Shown here: piece after piece, positions 23,444-33,800 of the stretch
How the letters are laid out: each line of letters begins with the position of its first letter
Position numbering within the stretch: the first letter of the stretch is position 1
NCBI GenBank assembly: GCA_958510825.1
Contig: OY294049.1
Coordinates: 5,580,001-5,644,000 of the forward strand
Direction: 5' to 3'
Source of the DNA: Brachypterus glaber
Taxonomy: Eukaryota; Arthropoda; Insecta; Coleoptera; Kateretidae
DNA: 64,000 bases
Made by a program: the position numbers and the translations under genes
The notes under the pieces: model-generated
What the model was told of the DNA's origin: nothing
Seen by the model: the letters and a program-made list of their open reading frames with translations, nothing else
The model's database searches: none

Positions 23444-24350
23444 ACAGCGGTAGAGGAAATGCGCCTAATTTCGAATGGTTTCCAATAGTAGTGTATTTAA
23501 GATACTGTCTGCGCAAAGGTAAACAGAAACCTATGTGAAGCTAAAAGTCAAACTACATCCGTCCTGTAATATGATAACGGTAGAGCTTCTCCCCTTTAAA
23601 TGGCAGCACAAATCGTTTATATTGCAAATGACAGTTTTTTGCTCAGTTGCATTATTATGCTTGTTTATTTTATAAATAATCGTTATAAAAGTTCGTGATT
23701 CTGTCTTGGGTAAGTTATAATGTTAGTTAAGTTGGTCCACTATTCATAATTAAGCAATTTGGAAACGTAAACATTCTACAAATTTCTAATCTAAAAAGCA
23801 GAAAGTTGCCTAATTTTGGATAGACCATTTTTGTGCATTTGATTCCCAATTTCGGATATCCGCAAGGTAATTATTATTCAGGATAACCAACCATTAATTA
23901 TTATTTTTATAATGATACAACAAACTAAGATAAACAATTTTGAAAAAACGAAAATTACCTAAGATACTAAGATATTCGAAATTGGGAATCTAAAATTATA
24001 GTTCCTATAGTATTTCGTAGAAAATCGCTTAATGATTAAATTACGTCTTAAATGTGAAGGAATAACAAGAAACATAAGCAATGGGATCCAGATCTACTCT
24101 TGAAAAAATTTTTTCGGATATGTCCGAAATTAGGAGCCCTTTTTTAAATGCACAAAAATGCGCTGATTTTTTTTAACCGTGTTTTTTGGAAAAAATAAAC
24201 TGTAATAAAATTGCTTTTATAATAAATCATGGTTCGCTATAATAAGTTGTATCTGGTTATATAAAAAAATATCAAAAAGTAATACCGAGTATTAAATATT
24301 GAATACATTGTAAATGGTATCCGAAATTAGGCGACTTTCCTCTATAGGTC
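23444..24350. repeat. Fold-back element with CCTAATTTCGGAT repeats, about 900 bp
   Basis: Left end ACAGCGGTAGAGGAAATGCG then CCTAATTTCG; right end CGAAATTAGGCGACTTTCC then TCTATAGGTCT, its inverse. The words CCTAATTT(C/T)GGATA and CCCAATTTCGGATATCC recur inside in both directions, which suggests internal sub-repeats. Non-coding. Confidence 0.7.
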
Positions 24351-24437
24351 TACCTAGTTTTTTTTTTTAATTAGTGTTTTGAATTGAAAGTATTTGTTTT
24401 CTTGGATCAAAAATTCTATCTTTTACATACAGTAACT

Positions 24438-26155
24438 ACAGGGTGATTCAGAAATAAGGTACAATTGTTTAAGGGGTGATTCTAGGTCCAAAAATTTAAG
24501 CCTCATGCGGACGGTAAACGATCCGACCTGCCCTGGGTGTGGGATGGACGACGAAACGCCCTACCACTTCATAGGGGAGTGTGAGGCTCTGGGCAGGCTC
24601 AGACAAGACGTCTTCGGAGTGGTAACACTAGCGAAGGAAGAGTTGAGCCTCCTAGCCTGGTCAGATATTATGAACTTCATCAGAAGGTCTGGCAGATTTA
24701 GGAAGAGGGAGGATAGGCAGCAGGTTGGGTAGGTAATCTTGGGGCAGACAAAAAGGGCCATTGGGCCTACTTGTCAGGCGTCGGAGCCTACCCACCTTTT
24801 ACTACTACTAGGTCCAAAAATTAAACAAAATTTTCTGTAAAGGTTGGTCCGGAAATAGGCCATAAGGGAAGGGTAAATCAAAAAAAAAAAAATTATTTAA
24901 TATCTCTGGAACCCCATGAACTACAGTAACGGTTTTTGCACTTGCCTTAATATTGATAAAGGCTTTCCTTTTATGTAATTTGTATAAGTTAATTTTAACC
25001 AAAGACGTGCAAAATGGAGGGAGGCATGTTACTTTTTTCCCAAAACTTTTTTATTTGTAGATTTTTTGACATTTTCTCAATAAAATATATTTTTTTAATT
25101 AAAAATACATAAAAAAGGTACTCTTTTTGTAACACCGTAGGGCCCAACGTTCTCGAGAAAATTTGAGTTAACCCTTACCCTCCCGAGACTAAACTAATGA
25201 TAATTGTTCGATTTAATTGTTTTTTTTAATTTTTTTGCTATACTTAAAAAGAAGAAAAAAAAATAAAAAATAAACCAAAAAGTCCTTGTTTTCTTATTAT
25301 ACTAAATTAAATTTTCATATTTGTTTGCATACATAGAAAATTTATGAACGTATTTTGAATTAATATTGCCTTCAAGAAAAAATGAAGAAGCAGTCACAAT
25401 TGTGACACCCTGGAGGGTAAGGGTTAAAGAGAAAATTTTACGTTCTGAGCATTCCAAATAAGAACTAAAAAATGCACCCAATAAAAATTTCAATACTGCA
25501 GGGTTATTTTACATTAAAAACTGTGAAAAAAGCTCGTATACTTACAGGTTCGAAAATCAGTTTTAAGAGTACTACAGCCTTTTAAGAATAACACTTTTAA
25601 GGAACCAAGGCTCCCTTAAAAGCAATTTGTGGATATTTGTGTACGAAATCTTTTTTTATAGTTTCTAATGTAGAATCAGCAGTACTGAAAATTGGCGGAT
25701 TTTTGAGTTCCGGTTTTGGATACGGGATACGAGCCACGAGAAATTTTATCTTTAACTCAATTTTTTTTCAAGAATGGTTGGCCCTACGTTGTTACATAAA
25801 GAGTAACTTTTTATGTATTTTTAATTTAAAAAAAAAATATATATTATTGAGAAAATGTCAAAAACGTGCCATCACCCCCCCCCCCCCCATTTTACACGTT
25901 TCTGGTTAAAATTACCAAATAAAAATTACATAAAAGGATAGTCTTTATCAATGTCAAGGCATGTGAAAAAATCGTTATTTTAGTTCGCAGGGTTCCAGAG
26001 ATATTTAATAAAAACCACTTTTCAGATGAACCCTAAGGAGGGTCGCAGCTCCCTTAGGGCTCATTTCCGGACCAACTTTAATAGGAACTTTTTTTTATAT
26101 TTTCGGACCCAGAATCACACCTTAAAATGTTGTACCTTATTTCTGAATAACTCTG
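24438..26155. mobile_element. Family A fold-back element, near complete, with nested LINE
   Basis: Starts ACAGGGTGATTCAGAAATAA and ends TTATTTCTGAATAACTCTGT. Arms include TAGGTCCAAAAAT / TCGGACCCAGAATC, and TTGCACTTGCC / GGCATGTGAAAAAATCG; both sides contain ATACATAAAAA(A)GG-type blocks near GTAACACCGTAGGGCCCAAC. The centre is near 25590. A 311-bp LINE fragment interrupts the left arm. Homologous to 43107-44247. Confidence 0.82.
24497..24807 (+). pseudogene. 5'-truncated LINE, C-terminal zinc-binding end
   Basis: The frame 24505-24732 encodes a CPGCGMDDETPYHFIGEC segment followed by EALGRLR, the C..C..H..C block found at the C-terminus of R1/LOA/I-type insect LINE polyproteins after their reverse transcriptase (and RNase H) region. 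After the stop the sequence runs into TACTACTAC. CTAGGTCCAAAAATT occurs directly before and after (24482-24496 and 24808-24822), giving a 15-bp target duplication. Everything upstream of the last ~75 codons is missing, so it is a dead-on-arrival copy. A sister copy lies inverted at 26874-27249. Confidence 0.85.
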
Positions 26156-26351
26156 TAAATCTATGGGAATAAAATTTGTGTCAATCAATATACACACAAA
26201 AAGCGATATTTGTGCCTAAAAAAAATTTCTACTGGCTAGGCAGTAGAAAACTCGTTTAGATATGCCATGGCATTTTTTTTAACTATCGCTTTAAAAAATA
26301 TTTTTTTAAAATTATTATAATATTGAACTATTCTTTAATTTATTTACATTT

Positions 26352-26504
26352 AAATAAACTTAAGACGATATCATCTCTCCAAAAATGTTTTTATTATTAT
26401 TTATATAATAATAATAAAAACATTTTTGGAGAGATAATATCGTCTTAAGTTTATTTAAAAACTACCTCCAATATGAGCAAGGATCATCAAAAATATATTT
26501 TTTT
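26352..26504. mobile_element. Inserted hairpin, 153 bp, 13-bp target duplication
   Basis: TTTATTTACATTT stands at 26339-26351 and again at 26505-26517. Between them is a hairpin with arms of about 48 bp (AACTTAAGACGATATCATCT and its inverse, one mismatch) around an ATTATT-rich centre, then a 46-bp tail ending in T. The paralogue at 19894-20880 has one TTTATTCACATTT at this place and no insert. Confidence 0.8.
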
Positions 26505-26629
26505 TTTATTTACATTTGCTAAACAAATCATATTAAAATCAAATTATTTTTGAATTAATTTCTTTAAAAAATCTATGAATAATTTTAGTAAAATTATTTT
26601 ATCAAGAATTTCAGTTAAAGGTTTCGCGA

Positions 26630-26748
26630 ATTTATTTATTTATTTATTTATATTTATATTTATATTTATTTATTTATTTATGTACAATTTACTACAGAGT
26701 CATGGGGAGCCCCAAATGAGCTTTTGGCTTGTGCTAGGAGCATAATAT
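26630..26748 (-). mobile_element. LINE 3' end with (TTTA)n tail, inverted
   Basis: Read on the minus strand, GCTCCTAGCACAAGCC and GGGGCTCCCCATGACTCTG are followed by a tail of AAAT/AAATAT units. The paralogous element near 20268 reads TTTCGCGAATTCAATATTAA without the insert. Only about 70 bp of unique sequence is left, so family is not assignable. Confidence 0.65.
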
Positions 26749-26873
26749 CAAAATTATAAATGTCTGGATAAACGTCATATAAATTGTCAAAATTGAATAA
26801 ACTTCAAACTAGGGAAGATGCGTTTGAAATCCACATTTAACATTAAACGTACGGCAAACGTAAAAGTACCATA

Positions 26874-27249
26874 GTAGTAGTAGTAGGTGGGTAGGCTCCG
26901 ATGCCTGACAAGTAGGCCCAATGGCCCTTTTTGTTTGCCCCAAGATAACCTACCCAACCTGCTGCCTATCCTCCCTCTTCCTAAATGTGCCAGACCTTCT
27001 GATGAAGTTCATAACATCTGACCAGGCTAGGAGGCTCAACTCTTTCTTCGCTAGTGTTACCACTCGGAAAATGTCTGAGCCTACCCAGGGCCTCACACTC
27101 CCCTATGAAGTGGTAGGGCGTATCCTCGTCCATCCCACACCCAGGGCAGTTCGGATCGTTTACCGTCCGCATGAGGCTTAGGTGTCGCATACGCCCACAG
27201 TGACCCGTAAGGACCCCTGTAAGGAGGCTTATGGTTGCTCGACCCTAAG
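26874..27249 (-). pseudogene. 5'-truncated LINE, sister of 24497-24807
   Basis: On the minus strand it encodes LLTGVLTGHCGRMRHL, then CPGCGMDEDTPYHFIGEC and EALGRLR, the same C-terminal zinc-binding block as at 24497 with about 65 bp more upstream sequence. After GRLR it loses frame relative to the sister copy. The tail is GTAGTAGTAGTAG on the plus strand. The empty site GTACCATAAGTAGTAACAAA is preserved near 20388 in the paralogous family D element. Confidence 0.85.
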
Positions 27250-28613
27250 GAGTAACAAAAGATCTAAAATGAACTTTATTCATAATAAAGTGTTAAAAAA
27301 TACAGGAGTTTCATCTAGAAAATTGTTTGGGTACTTCAAACCTTTAACAACAGATGTTAGTAAAAAAATTACAGTGATTTTAACAAAATAAAAAATAAGG
27401 ATTATTCCAAATGAAATTATTTATAATTTAAATACAAATTATAAAACATTATTTGATCAATGTAAAAAAATAAAAATCTCTTTTTTTATTTATCATTTTA
27501 ATAACCAATAGCTCTAATAATAACGCCAAAAAACGATTGATCTGTTTTAGCTGGGACACCCTGTATAAAATATAGGCAGGAGAAAATAATGAAATAAAAT
27601 AATTATTAAATTTAAGTATTTTGTTTATTTTAATTTTGTTTAATTTTTATATAGTTTTATTAAACGTAAAGAAATATAATTTTCTAGAACAAAAAAATAT
27701 TCAAATAAAAAAAAATTATATTTAATTAATTTTTTAATAAAATTTTGGCGAAATCTTTTATTTTATCCTTTCCTATCCTATGATTTGTAGGTATATTTAA
27801 TAATGCAGTTGTTTATATTTAGGAATGATCATCACACTAAATTAATATAACCAAAATAAGCTAAAGTTCATTTGAATATTAATAAATACACAGGACAGAA
27901 AAAAAATAGTTTATAAACCAGAATATATTTTTCTGCGTATTTTTCGGCGCTGAAAACGAGTATGGCAATGAAAAAATCCTTGTCCTTCAAAATCTTGAGA
28001 TATAGCGCACAATGTTTTTTTTGTATGCATTCCAGGTCAAAACAAAAAAATCTGCCAGATTTCAAAAATATTGTATTTATGGAAATATTGCTAAATAGAA
28101 ATGATTTATGCCATAACTTATAGATTTTAAATGACTACACTAGTTAATTTTTTAAATTACCACAAATTACTTTTTTCGTGTTTTTCCGATACCTACACTA
28201 AAAATTTTAAATAAATAGTACAGATGCAGCCAAAAATGTTTATGTTACATACTTATACTTTATAAAAGATTTACATATTTTTTTATCTCCAGTGGTGGAG
28301 TGTCTGAGGGGGTTTAACGTTACACATGTAAAAAAAAAACTGTTTGATACCCTTAACCAGACTGTTTTTTTTTTAGTGTTTTAGCGATATAAACAAATTT
28401 TACAATAAAATATCTTCCTGATCCCTAATTTGTTTCAGTACTACACGCACAGTGACAAAATTTGATCAATAAGTGAGTTACGTAATGCTTGAACGGCTCT
28501 ATTTTTATTTTTCATTAATAAAGAAACAAAAATTAAAAAAAAAATAATGGGGCTGCAATAATAATGCTTTTCCGTGAAAATAAAATGTTAAAATCGGAAA
28601 CTATATATATAAA

Positions 28614-28972
28614 TCTGTGGCTTGGTTCTAAAAGAGCCAATCTCACTTTTTCGTATTTTAAGTTATACCGACGAACTATTTTTTTTTCAGATCTATATAA
28701 CCTAAAAAGCTAATGTCAGTGCTTGTAAGATAAATGTAGACTTTAAGCGACATGGGCCGACGTGTTTTTTCAATAAACATTTCCGTTCAAATATCCATAA
28801 AACCTAAAAAAGCCAATGTCAGTTCTTGCGAGATAAATGTAGACTTTAAGCGACAAGAGTCGACGCGTGTTTTTAATAAACATTTCTGTTAAATTGCTAA
28901 AACTGCCAATGTTTGACTTAGTGTATCCATTCAAAAATTTTGACATTGGCCCTTTTAGAACCAAGCCACAGA
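28614..28972. mobile_element. Nested inverted-repeat element with internal duplication
   Basis: Ends TCTGTGGCTTGGTTCTAAAA and its inverse TTTTAGAACCAAGCCACAGA. Inside, a block of about 90 bp occurs twice in tandem (near 28699 and 28800), each with ATAAATGTAGACTTTAAGCG and ending AATAAACATTTC(C/T)GTT. 359 bp; non-coding. Confidence 0.8.
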
Positions 28973-29232
28973 CATATATTTATAAAAAAATAACTAAGCA
29001 TAACTAATTATTTTTGTCCACCATATTAAATCTGCCATTTTATTATTTATTACATGGTTATGGCTACAAAACATTCTTTTTACTTAGACACAAATGTTTT
29101 TTTACGAACGAAGTGAATGTACACTTACTACTGTTAAATAAAATATTTTTGCAAGCCCTAAACTCAAAAGTGCATGTAAATAAATGTTGAACCATGTGCA
29201 ACCCCCCAGACTCCCCCTGACACCACTGGAGA

Positions 29233-29240
<8 letters not shown>

Positions 29241-29271
<31 letters not shown>
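29241..29271. repeat. (TA)n microsatellite
   Basis: About 15 uninterrupted TA units inside the family C element. Confidence 0.95.
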
Positions 29272-29274
<3 letters not shown>

Positions 29275-29864
29275 TAAAGCATATTTATGTATTAGTTTAA
29301 ATATATAAATTTTTGACTGCATCTGTCATATTTATATAAAATTTTTATATTTGAACTTTGTGGTCCTGTAAAAATTAACTAGAGTAGATATTTAAAATCT
29401 GCAAGTTATGACATGATACATTTTTATTTAGCAATATTTCCATATTTGTCTTTTTTAAAATCTAGAATTTTTTTTGCCTTGAAAGCATATAAAAAACCCA
29501 TTGTGTGCTATATCTCAAGATTTTGAGGGTCAAGATTTTTTTTAATACCATATTCGTTTTCAGCACTCAAAAATACGTACAAAAATATAGTCTGGTTTAT
29601 AAAAACTAACTTTATTTTATTTGTGATCCTGTGATATCAACATTTTTGTGTTTTTTTTAGATGACCTATTACACAAGTCAATAAAAAAAATCTTGTGCCT
29701 GGATTTATTTTTTTATTTGTCATCCTTGAAAATGTTGTAGAAATACCCACATCCGCTTTAAAGTTTGATTTTGTAGTGTTGATAGTAATAATAGAGAGTT
29801 AATAGTTTTAATAGAAAGAGTAAATTGGTTTCTTATAAATGTTTTCAATATATAGAGGTTCTTA

Positions 29865-30140
29865 AAGTCGCCAAAACTGAATCTTGGAATATTTTTTTTC
29901 CAAATCTACCGCCCCGAGGGACGGGAATAATTTTCGTGAAAATTGGTGTATTGGCGTTTTTGAGGTTGCTGAGCGTGAATCTGCCCCAGGGGGCAATTAG
30001 TTTTAAATATTTACAATATTACTTTCTTGTTTTAATTTTTTTTATAAAATATTCCATTAAAATACCCCTAATTTTGAAATTCGTCCTCTGTGGGCTCGGT
30101 GGTAAAAAATGAGAAATCTCTTTTACTGGCCAGTATATTT
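29865..30140 (+). repeat. Family E fragment
   Basis: Contains CCGCCCCGAGGGACGGG, AAAATTGGTGTATTGGCG, TTTTTGAGGTTGCTGAG and the terminal AAAAAATGAGAAATCTCTTT then TACTGGCCAGTATATT, matching the tandem units and right end of 5495-6300. Only about two units remain. Confidence 0.65.
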
Positions 30141-30149
30141 TAGGTTGGT

Positions 30150-30725
30150 ATCAAGACGAAAAAAGCAGTATGAAATTTTTCAGTGCCCAGAATTCGGCAG
30201 GAATCGAGAGACCACTTGCAGACTGCTATTTTTGCGTATTGAATCCAGTACAGCTAAACGATGAAAACCCAAAAATGCGAAACCAATTTTGTATTTTTTT
30301 ATAACTTTGTCTACTAATATACTAACTCAAGTTAACAAAAAGAATATACAAATATATGTGTTTCTATTTTCTAACAGATGAATGATTAAAATCATAGATT
30401 TTCTTAAATTTTGAAATATAGTTTTCTTGGCTACAAAAGCAAACTTTTACATGAAATATTAATTTTTTTCGGATGAATATCACTAAACCTATAGTAATTA
30501 CGTACACTAATCCAAGGCACAAATTTCATGTAGACTTGTGTTATCATTAAACTAATTTTATTTCTTTTACAGCTACGAGAAGAGTTGTTTTTAATGTTGA
30601 ATGGACTTTTTAAGCCCATATTAATGATTATTTTAGCATCGCGGTTTTTCCGACATAATCGTGACTGGTTCACAAACCCCAAACGTGTGTATAATTAAGT
30701 ATACGCCGAGCATACGAGAAGGAAG
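30150..30725. other. Region upstream of Gld-2
   Basis: No repeat family recognised. It is the only sizeable interval next to Gld-2 free of fold-back elements and may hold its control sequences. Minus-strand ORFs at 30431-30907 show no family features. Confidence 0.4.
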
Positions 30726-30730
30726 ATCAA

Positions 30731-30766
30731 ATAAAACAACACACAAGTCCAAGAACGATCAGTTAA
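30731..30766 (+). promoter_or_regulatory. Possible Gld-2 core promoter (TATA-like plus TCAGTT)
   Basis: ATAAAA at 30731-30736 lies 30 to 25 bases before the A (30761) of TCAGTT at 30759-30764, the arthropod initiator consensus at the expected distance. A start at 30761 would give a 95-base 5' UTR with no further exon. Plausible but based on two short matches. Confidence 0.35.
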
Positions 30767-30855
30767 CCGGCGAACTACCGCCGATAAACATTTATTATAT
30801 ATAGATTTATTTAATTTTAATTTATTGAATTTAATTAAAAAGTTAGTGGAACATA

Positions 30856-33800
30856 ATGGAGTGCGGGTGCGATCCAGTGCCTTTAGGGCCCTCATTAGAA
30901 AACACATGTGGTGGGGGTGCCTTTGTGCTCTTCATGGCACTACTAGATACTTTTATAAGAAACAAATGTGATCTGACAGAGCCTTGTGAAAGAATAAAGC
31001 CCAGAATACAACCCGATAGAGAATATGATTTCATAGTAATTGGAGCAGGAAGTGGTGGTGCTGCAGCTGCAGGAAAATTAGCCCAAACTAATCCTAGCTG
31101 GAAAGTACTACTTATTGAAGCCGGTCCAGATGAACCCGCAGGTGCACAAGTTCCTTCGATGGTAGTAAACTACCATGGTGATCCTCATATTGACTGGAGC
31201 TATAAAACTAATCCAGAACAATACGGTTGTCAAGGTTTTCCAGAAAAACGTTGTAACTGGCCTAGAGGTAAGGTCCTAGGAGGTTGCAGTGTTATCAATG
31301 GTATGATGTATACTAGAGGTACCCCTAAAGATTTTGATATCTGGGAAAGTATGGGAAATAAAGGCTGGGGGTACAAGGATGTATTACCCGTTTTCAAAAG
31401 ATTTGAAGATAATGAGGAAATAGGAACTTTGGTAGATGCTAAGTTCCATGGAACTGGAGGACCTTTGACAACCAAAAGGTTTAATCATCAACCAGATTTG
31501 GCATATGATGTTTTGAAAGCAGCAGAAGAAATTGGATATCCTGTTAGTAAGGATTTGAATGGGGCTCAGTATACAGGGTTCACAATAGCCCAGTCTAATA
31601 CAAGGTAAGTCAAAATACTACTACCAAAAAAACAATGCCTTTCCCATAAATAAATGGCTATATATCCAAGTGTATTATGATTTTTTTTTTTTTTCAAAAA
31701 ATGTAACATTCATATTTATTTATTTATATTTTATGTTACTAAAAATTTAAATCTCGAACTTTCAACTTGATTTGCAACAAGAGCTCAAAATTTTGCTTTG
31801 ATTAATTTTACCTTCCCTTTCATACTTGATATCGTCTTCCTCGCTGGATTTTTAGTTTTCGCACCTAAAACACGACTTCTGAATAAAAGATTTACTTTGT
31901 GTTCAGATCACTCTGGTCATTCCTACAAAAGTGCCATGTAGAACTAGGTCAACAACAATTTTTTCACTTGTTTCTCCTGAGTCCGCTTTCTCCAAATGCA
32001 TTTATTTATTTTTTGCACCTATTTGAGTACCGTAATCTGGGGTGAAGCGGATCACAAGGGGTGAAGCGGATCAAAATACAATATTTTCGCGTCACGCTAA
32101 CTCTACTCTCCGGGAATCAACAAAACTGCCGAAACATCTAGCAGACACCTGCTTTTTTTTTTGGTGTTAGGTTAGATAGGTTTCTCGTACACGAAAATTG
32201 AGTTTAAAAGTAAAATACCGATAATTCACAAAGATCGAAAACAAACTGTGGTATAATTTACATTGGGGTAGTTAGCATATGTATTTAAAACTGTCTTTTA
32301 ACAATGGCAATTTTTTTAAGACAAAAGTACATTTCGTGGGGTGAAGCGGATTACTCTATGTTTTAAAATAGGTATTGCCAAGATAGGCGATGAACATACA
32401 TATGAGCTCGATAGTAAATGTACAGTAAACATTCTACGGAAGAAACCTATATCAAAAGAAGTGTTTTTCGTATATCCAGATGTCACGGATGTTCAAGAAG
32501 GACCAAATGTCCGAAAAGTTGAAGAAAAATTATACAGAAGAGGAAAATATATTTTCAGAAATATTTCTTCTACATTCTAGAATAATTTTCTAAGCTGAAA
32601 AATAATTAGAAAAATAATTCTTACCTACTCTATATATTATTTTGTTTACCAAATATATTTTTGTTTCTAGTTCTAAGCTTTGAGAATATGGTTTTTATTT
32701 ATAAAATGGAACTATGTTTGTTTAATTTTTTTTATATAGTCAATTTAATTTTTGTTTAAATAAAAATTCTTTTATTTTAGGTTTTTATTCTTGATTTTAC
32801 CACACTCTTTAGCCTTACAGGCAGGCCTATTATTTGCTTTTATTGTTTTATGATTAATTTGGTTTTCCATTAGTCTTCAAGAACGATTTTTTGGCTAAAC
32901 AAGTAATTTATGGCGGTGAAGCGGATCAACCTTTAATAAAGAAAAACTAAAAGAAATGTTGAGCTAATTTTTTCTCAAAATGTTCAATGTGTAGCTTGTT
33001 CAATAGATACATTTAAATATTTAAAGAAATCCGAGGGGCTGACCGCGTCTGAAATTTGTACAAAAGAGTTCCTTTTTGCAATTCGGAGTTCCTCGGAGTT
33101 CCTCCAGAGTTCCTTGGGAGTTCCTCCTGTGTTCCTTAAGAGTTCCTCTCTGAAAGGGGTAATTTTTGGCAAATAAGCCGTAGAAATTACCGCTGTGCAA
33201 GCACTACTGTCAATAAAAAGCTTTGTCCCTGACAGTTTCAACCAAACTTGGCGCCCCTACAAAAAAAGAAGTTGGTTTGTTGGCGCCCAAAAAAATACCT
33301 TCATAAAAAAAGCTTTGTCCCTGACTGTTACTACCAAACTTGGCGCCCCTTAAAAAAATAAAAATGGCGCCTCAAACTCTCAAACTTACCTTTAGGAAAA
33401 AAAAGCTTTGTCCCTGACGGTTTCTAACAAACTTGGCGCCCCTTCCAAAAAAAAATTGGTTTGGTTTGGTTTGGTTTGGATGTTTTGTTTTGATAAGGTT
33501 TTTGTTACGGCTCATCTAGTTTGAAAATAAAAACCTTAATCCGCATGGGTAATAAAAAATAATTGTTTCTGACCGCGTTTGAAATTTGTACAAAAGAGTT
33601 CCTTTTTGCAAAGAGTTCCTCAGAGTTCCTCTGAGTTCCTTCGGAGTTCCTCGGAGTTCCTCCAGAGTTCCTAAGAGTTCCTCGGAGTTCCTCCAGAGTT
33701 CCTCCTGAGTTCCTTTGGCTTGTACAAAATATTTCCTCGTGGTCAGCCCCTCGAAGAAATCAGATTACGATACTTGTTTTCTCTCCTTTAGAAACTGTTT

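Larger units (their letters stand above)
26156..27565. mobile_element. Family D fold-back element with three nested insertions
   Basis: Left part begins inside the arm (ATGGGAATAAAATTTGTGTC) directly after the family A element; right end is complete with GATCTGTTTTAGCTGGGACA then CCCTGTA. The interior follows 19894-20600 word by word except for three blocks absent there: 26352-26504, about 26630-26748 and 26874-27249. Confidence 0.82.
27889..29633. mobile_element. Family C fold-back element, 1.75 kb
   Basis: Left end CACAGGACAG, then TTTATAAACCAGAATATATT; right end is the inverse (ATATAGTCTGGTTTATAAA, GTGATCCTGTG). Arms of about 300 bp include AATCTTGAGATATAGCGCAC and its inverse GTGTGCTATATCTCAAGATT. 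The centre holds a nested inverted-repeat element (28614-28972) and a TA microsatellite. No transposase frame. Confidence 0.8.
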
